This document shows positions 10,165 to 19,837 of a stretch of 64,000 nucleotides of DNA, piece after piece. The notes under the pieces are model-generated. The model did not search any database. It worked only from the letters and a program-made list of their open reading frames with translations, and had not been told where the DNA came from. This DNA comes from Yersinia intermedia (lineage in GTDB: Bacteria; Pseudomonadota; Gammaproteobacteria; Enterobacterales; Enterobacteriaceae), in NCBI RefSeq assembly GCF_900635455.1, contig NZ_LR134116.1, positions 3,658,001 through 3,722,000 of the forward strand. Direction: 5' to 3'. Numbering within the stretch: position 1 is the stretch's first letter; each line of letters begins with the position of its first letter. A program made the position numbers and the translations under genes.

Positions 10165-11679
10165 ATGACTAATATTTCTGATGCTGATAAAGGAGTGCCA
10201 CTTATCACGCTAAAAGAGCTATCAAAAAGCTTTGGCGGACATCAGGCACTCAAAAATATCACTCTGACGTTGAATAAAGGTGAAGTGCACTGTTTAGCCG
10301 GGGCCAATGGCTGCGGCAAAAGTACGCTGATAAAAACCATCAGTGGTGTGTATGCCCCTGATGACGGTAGTGAAATTATTATCGACGATAAATCATACCC
10401 ACGTTTAACCCCTGATCGCGCTCGTGATTTGGGGGTGCAGGTTATCTATCAAGACTTGTCGCTGTTCCCTAACCTGACAGTGGCAGAAAACATTGCTTTC
10501 GAATACAACCTAAAGGGCTACTTCGGTTGGTTTAGCAAAACCAAAATCAAACAGAAAGCCTGCCAGATTTTACAAGAATTGGCCTTTACCATCGACCCCG
10601 ATGCGTTGGTACAAAACTTACCTATTGCTCAACGTCAGCAGGTTGCTATTTGTCGCGCACTGGTTGCTGATGCCCGCTTGGTGATTATGGATGAGCCAAC
10701 CGCGTCTCTCACCCGAACAGAAGTGAATCAGTTGCTGCGCACGGTGAATTACCTGCGCGACAAGAACATCACCGTGGTGTTTGTCAGCCACCGGTTGGAT
10801 GAAGTGAAAGAGATTTCGGACCGAATTACCGTCATTCGCGATGGCGAGAAAGTGGGAACCTGGCCGGCAAGCGATCTTTCCGTGGGGCAGATTACCGAGC
10901 TGATGACCGGTTTAACCATTACCCATGAGCAGAAATTACCGAATGCTGAACTGGGCAAAGTAGTATTGCAGTTAGATAATCTCAGCCGCAAAGGGCAGTT
11001 TGAGAATATTTCCTTTAGTCTGCATCGCGGTGAGGTATTAGGGCTTTGTGGCTTGCTCGGTTCCGGGCGCACTGAACTGGCGTTGAGTCTGTTTGGCATC
11101 ACTCACCCTGATAGCGGCGAGATTGCTATTGATGGCAACCCGGTTCACATCAAAGACAATACCCGCGCCATCGAGCTGGGGATTGGTTACGTCTCTGAAG
11201 ACCGCCTGACACTCGGTGCGGTACTGCCGCAATCGGTCGCCGACAACATGATGCTGTCGATCTTGCAACGTATCCGCACCCCGCTCTACCTGATTGATGA
11301 AACGAAAAAAGCGGATCTGGTGCAAGAATGGGTAAAAGATTTAGACATTAAAGTCACCAACCCCGATAACCCACTGTCCACCTTATCCGGCGGTAATCAG
11401 CAAAAAGTGGTGCTGGCCAAATGGATTCTCACCAAACCGAAAGTACTGATTCTTGACTCCCCTACCGTGGGCGTCGATATCGGTGCGAAAGACAGTATTT
11501 ACAAACTGATCCACCGCCTGTCAGGTGTCGGTATTTCGGTGCTGCTTATCTCCGACGAAGTGCCAGAAGCCTATTACAACTGTGATCGCATCCTGCACAT
11601 GAAACAGGGGCGCATCGTCAATGAATTGATCCCGAATCAAATTACTGAACAACAGCTTGCGGAGGCCATCAATGCCTAA
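10165..11679 (+). CDS. Sugar ABC importer ATP-binding protein, two fused domains
   Basis: This 504-residue protein has two ATP-binding cassettes in tandem, the RbsA/XylG/LsrA layout. The first Walker A is GANGCGKS and its Walker B ends in MDEPTAS. The second half has the substituted phosphate loop LLGSGRTE and the intact signature LSGGNQQK. It powers import by the two permeases that follow. It overlaps the first permease gene by 8 bases. A degenerate second Walker A is normal in this family. Confidence 0.9.
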   Translation: MTNISDADKGVPLITLKELSKSFGGHQALKNITLTLNKGEVHCLAGANGCGKSTLIKTISGVYAPDDGSEIIIDDKSYPRLTPDRARDLGVQVIYQDLSLFPNLTVAENIAFEYNLKGYFGWFSKTKIKQKACQILQELAFTIDPDALVQNLPIAQRQQVAICRALVADARLVIMDEPTASLTRTEVNQLLRTVNYLRDKNITVVFVSHRLDEVKEISDRITVIRDGEKVGTWPASDLSVGQITELMTGLTITHEQKLPNAELGKVVLQLDNLSRKGQFENISFSLHRGEVLGLCGLLGSGRTELALSLFGITHPDSGEIAIDGNPVHIKDNTRAIELGIGYVSEDRLTLGAVLPQSVADNMMLSILQRIRTPLYLIDETKKADLVQEWVKDLDIKVTNPDNPLSTLSGGNQQKVVLAKWILTKPKVLILDSPTVGVDIGAKDSIYKLIHRLSGVGISVLLISDEVPEAYYNCDRILHMKQGRIVNELIPNQITEQQLAEAINA

Positions 11680-12661
11680 TATCAGCAGACTCAAACCGCA
11701 ATCCGTTGAAGGGTGGCTGGCCTGGGTTATCGTCATTATGCTGGCCCTGTTCTCCCTGCTTAGCAGTGAGTTTCTGTCTATTCAAAACCTGCTGGATCTG
11801 ACGGAAAGCTATGCCGTCACCGGCGTCTTTGCCCTCGGGCTTTTTGTGGTGCTAGTGACCGGTGGTATTGATATTTCCTTTGCCGCCGTGGCTTCTGTAG
11901 TGCAATACGTGGTGGCATCACTGCTGCTCAATGACGTGATTGCCAGCCCGGTATTGTGCCTGGTTATCGCCGTTTCCATCGGCGTGTTGCTCGGTTTCGT
12001 TAATGCGATACTGATTTACTATCTAAATATCGTTTCCATCATTATCACCATCAGTATGCAATCGGTGCTGTTTGGCATGCTGATGTGGATAACCAACGGT
12101 CACAGTATTTATGACTTGCCGGACTGGTGGATAACCCAGCGATCCATTCTGCCCTTTACCGTTGATGGCGAGAGTTACCAGATTGGCTTGCCGCTGGTCA
12201 TTATGCTCGTTATTGCCCTAATTACCTGGCTGCTACTGAATAAAACCCATATTGGCCGTCAATTATATGCCGTCGGCGGTAGCCCTGAATCCGCACGCCG
12301 CATCGGTATTCGCGTGTCACTGCTTTATCTGTTCGCCTATGGCTATTTAGGGGCAACGGCAGCAATCGGTGGCATGTTGCAAACCTACCGCATGAGTGAA
12401 GTGGTGCCGAGTGCGCTGGTGGGTGGCGAGTTGGATGTTCTGGCTGCAGCCGTGCTCGGCGGTGCCAGTTTGTCCGGCGGACGCGGCTCGGTCGTTGGCA
12501 CACTGATGGGCGTCTTCCTCATTGGTATTCTGAAAAATGGCCTCAACCTGATCGGCGTTTCCAGTTACTTCGTCAACATTGTGATTGGCGTGGTGATCGT
12601 CGCCGCCATTTGCGTCACCCATTACAAGAAACGCAAAGAAACTGATGTTGGCTTTGTCTGA
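11672..12661 (+). CDS. Sugar ABC importer permease 1
   Basis: This 329-residue inner-membrane permease of the RbsC/AraH type has about eight to ten hydrophobic segments and the conserved GGIDIS and GGASLSGGRGS loops. The ATG at 11672 follows GGAGG and overlaps the end of the ATPase gene; the open extension to 11657 was rejected. It pairs with the second permease (12674-13720) to form the channel. Confidence 0.88.
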   Translation: MPNISRLKPQSVEGWLAWVIVIMLALFSLLSSEFLSIQNLLDLTESYAVTGVFALGLFVVLVTGGIDISFAAVASVVQYVVASLLLNDVIASPVLCLVIAVSIGVLLGFVNAILIYYLNIVSIIITISMQSVLFGMLMWITNGHSIYDLPDWWITQRSILPFTVDGESYQIGLPLVIMLVIALITWLLLNKTHIGRQLYAVGGSPESARRIGIRVSLLYLFAYGYLGATAAIGGMLQTYRMSEVVPSALVGGELDVLAAAVLGGASLSGGRGSVVGTLMGVFLIGILKNGLNLIGVSSYFVNIVIGVVIVAAICVTHYKKRKETDVGFV

Positions 12662-12673
12662 CAGGGGCTTTTT

Positions 12674-13720
12674 ATGAAAAAGAACACGTTTTTCCATATC
12701 GACGGCACCATCTCCGGCTTACTGAGTATTTGCTGTCTGGCAACACTGGCTTTCAGTCTGGCTATGCCCGGTCACTTCTTTACCGAGAACACCTTTTTGA
12801 GCATCGCTTTCCAATTGCCGGAGTTGGGGCTGCTGACCTTTGCCATGTTTGTGCCGATGCTCAGCGGTGGGCTAAATCTGTCCATCATCGGCACAGCTAA
12901 CCTCACCGGCCTGTTTATGGCCTGGTTGCTGATTCAATATGTTCCGGCTGATGCCAGCACCGCGACACAACTGATGTGGCTGGTGATTGCCTTGCTGGGG
13001 GCGGCGCTGATTGCCGTCATTATCGGCACGCTAACCGGGCTGATGATCGCTCGCATTGGCGCGCACCCGATTCTGGTGACATTGGGCAGCATGACCATTA
13101 TCAGCGGGATCGGGGTTTATCTGACCAAAGGGGCAGCACTCAGTGGTATGCCGCCCATTGTGCGCAACATGGGATCAGAGGTAGTGATGGGCATCCCTAT
13201 CCCGATGATTATTTTTGTCGTCGCCTCACTGCTGTTGGCACTGATATTAGGTAAAACACGGCTGGGTAAAACCATCTATATGTGCGGCAGCAATATCAAC
13301 GCCACCTGGTTCAGTGGTATCCGTACTGACCGCGTGATGATTGCCATCTACTCCATTTCAAGCCTGTTATGTGTGTTGGCGGGCCTGATTATGATGTCGC
13401 GTTTTAACTCCGCACGTATGGGATATGGCGACTCTTATTTGTTACTGACCGTGCTGGCTATCGTGCTGGGGGGGACTAATCCGTTCGGCGGAGTAGGGAA
13501 AGTCAGCCATGTGTTTTGTGCGCTATTGGTGTTGCAGGTCATCGCCACCGGCCTGAGCCTACTGGGTGTCAGCCTGCACTTCAATCTGGCGGTTTGGGGG
13601 ATCACACTTATTTTCGCACTGGCCTTTAAGTTCTTCAAAGAGAAATGGAAAGCCAAACGTGCCATGAAAAATAACCGATTGAAACACTTCAGTAAGATGG
13701 CAATAGGGAAAACAGAATAA
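12674..13720 (+). CDS. Sugar ABC importer permease 2
   Basis: This 348-residue RbsC/LsrC/LsrD-type permease has multiple membrane spans, the family loop LGGTNPFGGVGKV in place of the usual GG-rich motif, and a basic C-terminal tail. It starts 12 bases after permease 1, and its stop overlaps the next start (TAATG). Having two different permease genes beside one double ATPase suggests a heterodimeric channel, as in the Lsr system. Confidence 0.88.
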   Translation: MKKNTFFHIDGTISGLLSICCLATLAFSLAMPGHFFTENTFLSIAFQLPELGLLTFAMFVPMLSGGLNLSIIGTANLTGLFMAWLLIQYVPADASTATQLMWLVIALLGAALIAVIIGTLTGLMIARIGAHPILVTLGSMTIISGIGVYLTKGAALSGMPPIVRNMGSEVVMGIPIPMIIFVVASLLLALILGKTRLGKTIYMCGSNINATWFSGIRTDRVMIAIYSISSLLCVLAGLIMMSRFNSARMGYGDSYLLLTVLAIVLGGTNPFGGVGKVSHVFCALLVLQVIATGLSLLGVSLHFNLAVWGITLIFALAFKFFKEKWKAKRAMKNNRLKHFSKMAIGKTE

Positions 13721-14601
13721 TGCGAATTCACCCATTAGGAATCTATGAAAAAGCACTGCCTGTGGGCACCAGTTGGGTTGAAAAGCTGGCGGTAGCAAAG
13801 TCCTGCGGTTTCGATTTTGTCGAGATGTCGGTTGATGAAAGCGACGAGCGGTTGGCCCGGTTAAATTGGAGCCGCGAGGAACGCATGGCAGTTATTAGCG
13901 CTATCCAACAAACCGGGGTGAGAATTCCAACACTGTGCCTATCGGCACATCGCCGCTATCCCTTTGGCAGCCGTGATGCTGCTACCCGTGAGCAAGCACA
14001 CACTATCATGTTGCAAGCCATCCGGCTGGCACAAGATCTGGGTATTCGCACTATTCAACTAGCGGGTTATGACGTTTATTACGAGCCACAAGACAGCGAA
14101 ACTATCCGCCGTTTTGAACAAGGTATGGCATGGGCAGCACAGCAGGCAGCGGCGGCACAAGTGATGTGTGCGGTAGAGATCATGGACACACAGTTTATGA
14201 ATTCCATCAGCAAGTGGAAGGCGTTGGACCGCAAAATTGGCTCGCCATGGTTTACCGTGTATCCCGACATTGGCAACCTCACCGCGTGGGGCAATGAAGT
14301 GGATTCTGAACTGGCAAGTGGCATTGACCGAATTGCGGCTATCCATCTGAAAGATACTTTTGCTGTCACCACAGATTGCCCTGGTCAATTTCGTGATGTG
14401 CCCTTCGGTGAAGGCTGTGTCGACTTTGTTAGTCTGTTTAAAACACTGCGGCGTCTGAACTATCGCGGCACCTTTCTGATTGAAATGTGGACCGAGAAAT
14501 CTGCCGAACCGTTACTAGACATCATCCATGCCCGCCACTGGATTGAAGACAAAATGCGGCTGGCTGGTTGGGGTAATGATACCTTACCGGCTGCATGCTA
14601 A
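13720..14601 (+). CDS. L-xylulose-5-phosphate 3-epimerase (UlaE/SgbU type)
   Basis: This 293-residue TIM-barrel enzyme of the xylose isomerase-like family would turn L-xylulose 5-phosphate into L-ribulose 5-phosphate, the substrate of the minus-strand 4-epimerase. The four metal-binding residues of the family appear as E153 (AVEIMD), D183 (YPDIGN), H209 (AIHLKD) and E255 (LIEMW). The start overlaps the stop of permease 2, implying coupled translation. The closest remembered relatives are UlaE and SgbU; I leave the symbol blank because the source sugar is not proven. Confidence 0.88.
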   Translation: MRIHPLGIYEKALPVGTSWVEKLAVAKSCGFDFVEMSVDESDERLARLNWSREERMAVISAIQQTGVRIPTLCLSAHRRYPFGSRDAATREQAHTIMLQAIRLAQDLGIRTIQLAGYDVYYEPQDSETIRRFEQGMAWAAQQAAAAQVMCAVEIMDTQFMNSISKWKALDRKIGSPWFTVYPDIGNLTAWGNEVDSELASGIDRIAAIHLKDTFAVTTDCPGQFRDVPFGEGCVDFVSLFKTLRRLNYRGTFLIEMWTEKSAEPLLDIIHARHWIEDKMRLAGWGNDTLPAAC

Positions 14602-14610
14602 GGAGCCATA

Positions 14611-16101
14611 ATGAGCCACTATTTTCTCGGCATTGACCTTGGCGGCACAGTAACCAAAGCCGGGATTTATACCGCCGAAGGGGGCGAGATTGCGGTTACA
14701 GAGCAGGCTCTGCCGGTGCTAAGCCCACAGGCAGGGTTTTGTGAGCGTAATATGGAGGCGTTATGGGCGGCAACTTGCCAGGTTATCCGCCAGACCCTCA
14801 ATAATGCACAGGCGGTAGCAGGTGTATCGGCTGAGCAGATTCACGGCATCAGTTTCTCTGCTCACGGCAAAGGGCTGTATTTGGTGGATAAACAAGGCCA
14901 ACCGGTGCGCCATGGCATTGTTTCTTCCGATTCCCGCGCACAGGCGTTGGTTAACCGCTGGCAAAAAGAAGGCAAAGCAAACCAAGCTTATGCACTCAGC
15001 CTACAACAACTGTGGCCATCCCATCCGGCGGCCCTGCTGCGTTGGCTTAAAGAGAACGAACCGGAAAACTATCACCGCAGCGGTTATGTGTTAATGGCGC
15101 ATGACTATATCCGCTATCGCCTGACGGGCGAGTTCACCATTGAAGAAACTAATATCTCTGGCAGTAATCTTTATAACCAGTACAGCGGCAATTTTGATCC
15201 GCAACTGATGAAAATATTCGCCATTGAGGAAGTCGCCGAGAAAACCGCACCGATTATTGGCTCTGCGGATCGGGCAGGCTATGTCAGTCAACAGGCGGCA
15301 CAGGCCTGCGGCTTAAGACCCGGCACTGCGGTATTCGGTGGTATGTTTGATGTAGTCGGTGCGGCGTTAACTTCCGGCTTGCATGACAGCCACCAGCTCA
15401 GTGCCGTGGCGGGAACCTGGTCAATTGCGACTCGTGTATTCGAAGGCGTACAGCCATCCGACTACCCTTATGTGTGGGGGAAGTATTGCATCCCCGGCAC
15501 TTACTTTGTTCACGAAGGCAGCCCAACCTCCGCCAGTAATCTGGCGTGGTTTGTACAGCAATTCCTACCAGATTTGCCCGACAGCTATCAAACACTCAAT
15601 CAATGGGCTGAGTTGGGTTATGCGAAGTCGGAAGATTTGCTGTTTTTCCCGTGGCTATACGGCTCTAATTACAGTGCCAATCTTAGCGGTGGTCTGTTGG
15701 GGCTGAGCGGGCACCATACTCGCCAGGATATTGTTTACGCTATTTATCAGGGGATTGTTTTTTCGCATCTGTTGCATCAAGACAAGATTCTGGCGCTGGG
15801 TGATAACACCGACTGCATCCGTTTCAGCGGCGGCCCCACTCACTCGGCCATCTGGATGCAAATGTTTTGTGATGCCAGTAATTTGCCATTAGAAATTGTC
15901 GATATTCAGCAATCCGGTTGCCGGGCTGCGGCCCTGTGTGCGGCAGTGGGAAGCGGCTATTATCGCGGTTTTGAGGACGCCATCACTGCCAGCCCGCCGC
16001 CGATCACCCGCCTGCTACCCAATGCTGAAAAACACCGGATATTGAGAGCGCGTTTTGACAAGTTTAAGTGCATTGCCGAGGCGTTAAGCAGAGTCATGTA
16101 G
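14611..16101 (+). CDS. FGGY-family pentulose kinase, L-xylulose kinase-like
   Basis: This 496-residue FGGY kinase is similar along its length to E. coli LyxK. It has the phosphate loop at the N-terminus (GIDLGGTVTKAG), the shared QGKGL/HGKGL region, and the HE(G/A)SPTS and FLPWLYGSN-like motifs. It would phosphorylate L-xylulose to L-xylulose 5-phosphate. AAGGAG lies 6 bases before the ATG, and the gene is 9 bases after the 3-epimerase. It is the last gene of the import-catabolism operon. No gene for making L-xylulose from L-lyxose, a pentitol or another precursor is visible here. Confidence 0.85.
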   Translation: MSHYFLGIDLGGTVTKAGIYTAEGGEIAVTEQALPVLSPQAGFCERNMEALWAATCQVIRQTLNNAQAVAGVSAEQIHGISFSAHGKGLYLVDKQGQPVRHGIVSSDSRAQALVNRWQKEGKANQAYALSLQQLWPSHPAALLRWLKENEPENYHRSGYVLMAHDYIRYRLTGEFTIEETNISGSNLYNQYSGNFDPQLMKIFAIEEVAEKTAPIIGSADRAGYVSQQAAQACGLRPGTAVFGGMFDVVGAALTSGLHDSHQLSAVAGTWSIATRVFEGVQPSDYPYVWGKYCIPGTYFVHEGSPTSASNLAWFVQQFLPDLPDSYQTLNQWAELGYAKSEDLLFFPWLYGSNYSANLSGGLLGLSGHHTRQDIVYAIYQGIVFSHLLHQDKILALGDNTDCIRFSGGPTHSAIWMQMFCDASNLPLEIVDIQQSGCRAAALCAAVGSGYYRGFEDAITASPPPITRLLPNAEKHRILRARFDKFKCIAEALSRVM

Positions 16102-16457
16102 CCGCATCACAGGCAGAATTTAGCGATAAAATACACGCTTATCACAGTGGTATATGCTAAGGGTCTGACAGTGTCCCACCATCATCCTGCCAGAACCATC
16201 GATAAGTGCGGAAAATGAGATCCACCCTTTATAAAGAGGGTGGAGCCGTCGCCTCGCACTGACAATCTATAGTAAGATCATCGCCAAAGTCATGTCCCCA
16301 AAGAGATTAGAGTGGCAGGTAGGCGGCAAATGAGCGCCGCTAACAATCTTGCTATTTCAAGTTCGAAGGGGAAAGTAAAAATATATCGGCTTGGTTTACT
16401 AACGCTTGTTTCTGTTATCGAACGCTTTCGCTAACTGATGTTGAATGTGAGAAAAAT
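16102..16457. other. Gap between the pentulose kinase and fumarase genes
   Basis: No gene is seen in these 356 bases. A perfect hairpin (CCACCC at 16222-16227 and GGGTGG at 16238-16243, with a self-complementary centre) lies in the middle but has no T-run. The fumarase promoter must be in the right half; I see no convincing FNR or CRP consensus. Confidence 0.4.
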
Positions 16458-18101
16458 ATGTCAAACAAACCGTTCCACTATCAGGATCCCTTCCCGTTAA
16501 AGGAAGATGATACTGAGTATTACCTTGTCAGTAATAATCACGTCTCGGTTACCCAGTTTGAAGGCCACGACATGCTAAAAGTCGAGCCAGAAGCCCTGAC
16601 CCTCCTCGCCCAACACGCTTTCCACGACGCCTCATTCCTGCTACGCCCCGCTCACCAAAAGCAAGTTGCCGCTATTTTGGATGACCCAGAAGCGAGCGAA
16701 AATGATAAATATGTTGCCCTGCAATTCCTGCGTAATTCGGAAATTTCCGCCAAAGGGATTTTACCGACCTGTCAGGATACCGGCACCGCAATTATCGTCG
16801 GTAAAAAAGGCCAACGTGTTTGGACTGGTGGCAATGACGCGCAAGCCCTGTCACGCGGCGTGTATAACACCTTTATTGAAGATAACCTGCGCTACTCGCA
16901 AAATGCGGCGCTGGATATGTACCAAGAAGTGAACACCGGCACCAACCTGCCAGCACAAATCGACCTGTACAGCACTGAAGGCGAGGATTACAAATTCCTG
17001 TTCGTTACCAAAGGTGGCGGTTCAGCCAACAAGACCTATCTGTATCAGGAAACCAAGGCGCTGCTGTCCCCAGGCAAGTTGAAAGAGTATCTGGTAGAGA
17101 AAATGCGCACCTTGGGTACCGCGGCCTGCCCGCCATACCATATCGCCTTTGTGATTGGCGGGACGTCGGCTGAAAGCACTCTCAAGACCGTCAAGTTAGC
17201 CTCAACCAAATATTATGACGGCCTGCCGACTGAAGGGAATGAGCACGGGCAAGCTTTCCGTGATACCGCGCTGGAACAAGAGCTACTGGAAGCGGCACAG
17301 GACTTAGGTTTAGGCGCACAGTTCGGCGGCAAATACTTTGCTCATGATGTGCGGGTGGTGCGTTTGCCGCGTCATGGCGCATCCTGCCCTGTCGGGATGG
17401 GGGTCTCCTGCTCTGCCGACCGTAATATTAAAGGCAAGATTAACCGCAAAGGGATTTGGCTGGAAAGGCTAGAGCAAAACCCAGGGCAATATATCCCTGA
17501 GCATTTGCGCCAGAGTACCGAAGGCAAAGTGGTTAAAATCGACCTTAACCGCCCAATGGCTGATATCTTAAAAGAACTGTCCCAGTATCCGGTATCAACC
17601 CGCCTGTCACTGAGTGGGACGATTATTGTTGGCCGTGATATTGCCCATGCCAAATTAAAAGAACGGTTGGATAACGGCGAAGGTTTGCCGCAATACATTA
17701 AAGATCATCCAATCTACTACGCCGGGCCGGCCAAAACACCGGAAGGTTATGCATCAGGTTCCCTCGGGCCAACCACAGCGGGCCGCATGGATTCCTACGT
17801 GGATCTACTGCAATCCCACGGCGGCAGCATGATCATGCTGGCAAAAGGCAACCGTAGCCAGCAAGTGACCGATGCCTGTCACAAGCACGGCGGCTTCTAT
17901 TTGGGCAGTATCGGTGGCCCAGCCGCGGTATTGGCACAAAACAGCATTAAGAGTCTGGAGTGTGTGGAATATCCTGAACTGGGTATGGAAGCTATCTGGA
18001 AAATTGAAGTGGAAGACTTCCCAGCCTTTATCTTGGTAGATGATAAAGGTAATGATTTCTTCCAACAGATCCAGGCATCAAGATGTAACCGCTGCGGTTA
18101 A
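16458..18101 (+). CDS. fumA: Class I fumarate hydratase (iron-sulfur)
   Basis: This 547-residue iron-sulfur fumarase (E. coli FumA and FumB have 548) interconverts fumarate and malate in the TCA cycle. Cluster-ligand cysteines are visible: C105 in PTCQDTG, one in GTAACPPYH, and one in GASCPVGMG. It stands alone between the sugar cluster and the amide operon, with its own terminator downstream. Whether it is the aerobic FumA or the anaerobic FumB form cannot be told from sequence, so the symbol names the class. Confidence 0.93.
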   Translation: MSNKPFHYQDPFPLKEDDTEYYLVSNNHVSVTQFEGHDMLKVEPEALTLLAQHAFHDASFLLRPAHQKQVAAILDDPEASENDKYVALQFLRNSEISAKGILPTCQDTGTAIIVGKKGQRVWTGGNDAQALSRGVYNTFIEDNLRYSQNAALDMYQEVNTGTNLPAQIDLYSTEGEDYKFLFVTKGGGSANKTYLYQETKALLSPGKLKEYLVEKMRTLGTAACPPYHIAFVIGGTSAESTLKTVKLASTKYYDGLPTEGNEHGQAFRDTALEQELLEAAQDLGLGAQFGGKYFAHDVRVVRLPRHGASCPVGMGVSCSADRNIKGKINRKGIWLERLEQNPGQYIPEHLRQSTEGKVVKIDLNRPMADILKELSQYPVSTRLSLSGTIIVGRDIAHAKLKERLDNGEGLPQYIKDHPIYYAGPAKTPEGYASGSLGPTTAGRMDSYVDLLQSHGGSMIMLAKGNRSQQVTDACHKHGGFYLGSIGGPAAVLAQNSIKSLECVEYPELGMEAIWKIEVEDFPAFILVDDKGNDFFQQIQASRCNRCG

Positions 18102-18112
18102 CAGTAAAATCT

Positions 18113-18140
18113 AACCTCGGTGGTTTCACCGAGGTTGGGT
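18113..18140 (+). terminator. Rho-independent terminator of the fumarase gene
   Basis: AACCTCGGTG (18113-18122) and CACCGAGGTT (18127-18136) form a perfect 10-bp stem with loop GTTT, followed by GGGTTTATT. It starts 11 bases after the fumarase stop. Confidence 0.85.
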
Positions 18141-18197
18141 TTATTACACATAAAAAGTTTACAGATAAAAAGCAGATAAAATTTCGAATAGTTTTTA

Positions 18198-18214
18198 AGC
18201 ACCCCACTGGTGCA
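18198..18214. promoter_or_regulatory. NtrC-like binding site upstream of the amide operon
   Basis: The 17 bases match the NtrC consensus TGCACC-N4-TGGTGCA at every fixed position but the first. The site is about 200 bases upstream of the -35 box of the amide promoter. Control by nitrogen status would suit genes that release ammonia from amides. No sigma-54 -24/-12 promoter was found downstream, so direct NtrC activation is not shown. Confidence 0.45.
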
Positions 18215-18402
18215 ATTTATTAACCGCCATCACTCTCTTCACGATGCTCTGCATGGATAATCTCGCCACTTTGCTTTTCATTATCCACAGTTAGCGCCGA
18301 CAGCCTGCCCCAAACGAATGAACCATTTCCGTGCAACGTAAAGCCCTGATTTAGTGCAACGAATTTCAATTTTACTATTTGATTTTTATTGAAAATTCTT
18401 CG

Positions 18403-18432
18403 TTGACAATAACTCTGATTACTTTTTATAGT
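18403..18432 (+). promoter_or_regulatory. Sigma-70 promoter of the amide operon
   Basis: TTGACA at 18403-18408 and TATAGT at 18427-18432 are separated by 18 bases, a near-consensus promoter. Transcription would start near 18439, giving a leader of about 135 bases that contains an intrinsic terminator. A strong promoter blocked by a leader terminator is the logic of operons controlled by antitermination. Confidence 0.7.
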
Positions 18433-18467
18433 GACCCTGACTTCTCCGCAAGAACGCCAACGTTGTC

Positions 18468-18529
18468 GGCTTGTGGTTATGGCAATAGAGCCCTCGCAAT
18501 GTCATCTGACTTTGCCGGGCTTTTTTTTT
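18468..18529 (+). terminator. Leader terminator with a competing upstream hairpin (ANTAR-type attenuator)
   Basis: AGCCC (18489-18493) pairs with GGGCT (18517-18521), GCAA (18496-18499) with TTGC (18512-18515), and GTC (18501-18503) with GAC (18508-18510) around loop ATCT. Nine T residues follow. An alternative hairpin upstream pairs GGCTTG (18468-18473) with CAA (18483-18485) and GCC (18490-18492), and so takes up the 5' arm of the terminator. This is what an AmiR-type antiterminator would stabilise. I could not identify two clean hexaloops of the ANTAR consensus. Confidence 0.7.
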
Positions 18530-18574
18530 GGCTTTTTTTCAGACCCACTTTTTTAACCAATATCAGGGGTACTT

Positions 18575-19837
18575 ATGTCCAGAATAAAACGGTCAAGAAT
18601 AAAATGTCATTACGCTGCACTCTCAATCGCGCTGGCAACTGCATTTGCCGTGACCTATTCAGGTATGACGATAGCGGCAGAAAAACCGGTGAAAATTGGT
18701 TTATTGGAAGATGCTTCCGGTAATTTCGCTTTACCGGTTATCCCCAAAATTCATGCCACAGAACTGGCAGTAGAAGAAATTAATGCCAAAGGCGGCATAC
18801 TCGGACGCCCAATCGAGTTGGTCAAATACGATACGCAATCCGATAACACCCGCTTTCAACAAATGGCTCGTCGCTTAATTAAAAATGACAAAGTGGATGT
18901 GATATTCGGGGCGTTTTCCAGTGCCTCACGCGAAGCTATCCGCCCGATCATGGATCGCGAAAAACAGCTCTATTGGTATAACAATCAGTATGAAGGCGGC
19001 GTGTGTGACTCCAATGTTTTTGTCACCGGTGCCGTGCCTGAACAACAGTTCTCAACTTTGATCCCGTGGATGATGGAGAAGTACGGCAAAAAAGTTTACA
19101 CCATTGCTGCCGACTATAACTTTGGGCAAATCTCGGCTGAATGGGTGCGTAAAATTGTGGAAGAGAATGGCGGCACCATGGTGGGTGAGGAGTTTATCCC
19201 GCTGAGTGTTTCGCAATTTGGTCAAACCATTCAGAACATCCAGAAAGCCAAACCTGATTTCGTGATGACCTTACTGGTCGGGGCGAACCAATCCTCTTAT
19301 TACGAACAACAAGCCGCTGCAAAATTGAACTTGCCGATGGGTAGCTCGGTTAACGTCGGCCAGGCTTATGAGCACAAACGCTTTAAAGCGCCGGCACTGA
19401 AAGATATGTATATCACGGCTAACTACATTGAAGAGGTGGATAGCCCCGCCAGTAATGATTTCAAACAGCGTTTCCACGCCAAATTCCCGAATGAACCGTA
19501 CATCAATCAGGAAGCGGCCAATGCCTACGACGCAGTTTATCTCTACAAAGCAGCCGTGGAGAAAGCGGGCAGTACCGATCGAGATGCCGTACGTAAATCA
19601 CTGGAAAGTGGTGATATCTGTACCGACGGCCCTTCAGGGAAAGTTTGTATCGATCCGAAAAGCCATCATTTGAGCCACACCATCTATTTGGCTCATGTCA
19701 AAGATGACCACTCAATCGAGATCCCTAAAGTGTGGGCGGATATCAAACCTTATTGGTTAGGTGAAGCCGGTTGTAATTTACCGGTGAAACCCGATAACAG
19801 CCAATACACCCCATCATCTCCACCGAAAAAAGCCTGA
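18575..19837 (+). CDS. Amide/urea ABC importer substrate-binding protein
   Basis: This 420-residue periplasmic binding protein of the Urt/Fmd/AmiC group begins with a basic N-terminus, a hydrophobic stretch and a cleavage region near IAAEK. The mature part opens with KIGLLEDASG and contains the DTQSDNTRFQQMARRLI and FGAFSSASREAIRP motifs. It would bind a short-chain amide or urea. AGGGG precedes the ATG. It is the first gene after the leader terminator and is followed by a 235-base gap with a hairpin. Its homologue without a signal peptide, at 24726-25892, is the probable cytoplasmic sensor of the same ligand. Confidence 0.85.
   Translation: MSRIKRSRIKCHYAALSIALATAFAVTYSGMTIAAEKPVKIGLLEDASGNFALPVIPKIHATELAVEEINAKGGILGRPIELVKYDTQSDNTRFQQMARRLIKNDKVDVIFGAFSSASREAIRPIMDREKQLYWYNNQYEGGVCDSNVFVTGAVPEQQFSTLIPWMMEKYGKKVYTIAADYNFGQISAEWVRKIVEENGGTMVGEEFIPLSVSQFGQTIQNIQKAKPDFVMTLLVGANQSSYYEQQAAAKLNLPMGSSVNVGQAYEHKRFKAPALKDMYITANYIEEVDSPASNDFKQRFHAKFPNEPYINQEAANAYDAVYLYKAAVEKAGSTDRDAVRKSLESGDICTDGPSGKVCIDPKSHHLSHTIYLAHVKDDHSIEIPKVWADIKPYWLGEAGCNLPVKPDNSQYTPSSPPKKA

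Noticed and set aside
18403..18575. Guanidine (ykkC-type) riboswitch in the amide operon leader
   Set aside because: The leader shows none of the conserved blocks I know for guanidine classes I to III, and the AmiR-like gene explains a leader terminator.
18215..18575. Sigma-54 promoter downstream of the NtrC-like site
   Set aside because: No GG-N10-GC arrangement with a fitting consensus was found; the only good promoter is the sigma-70 one.
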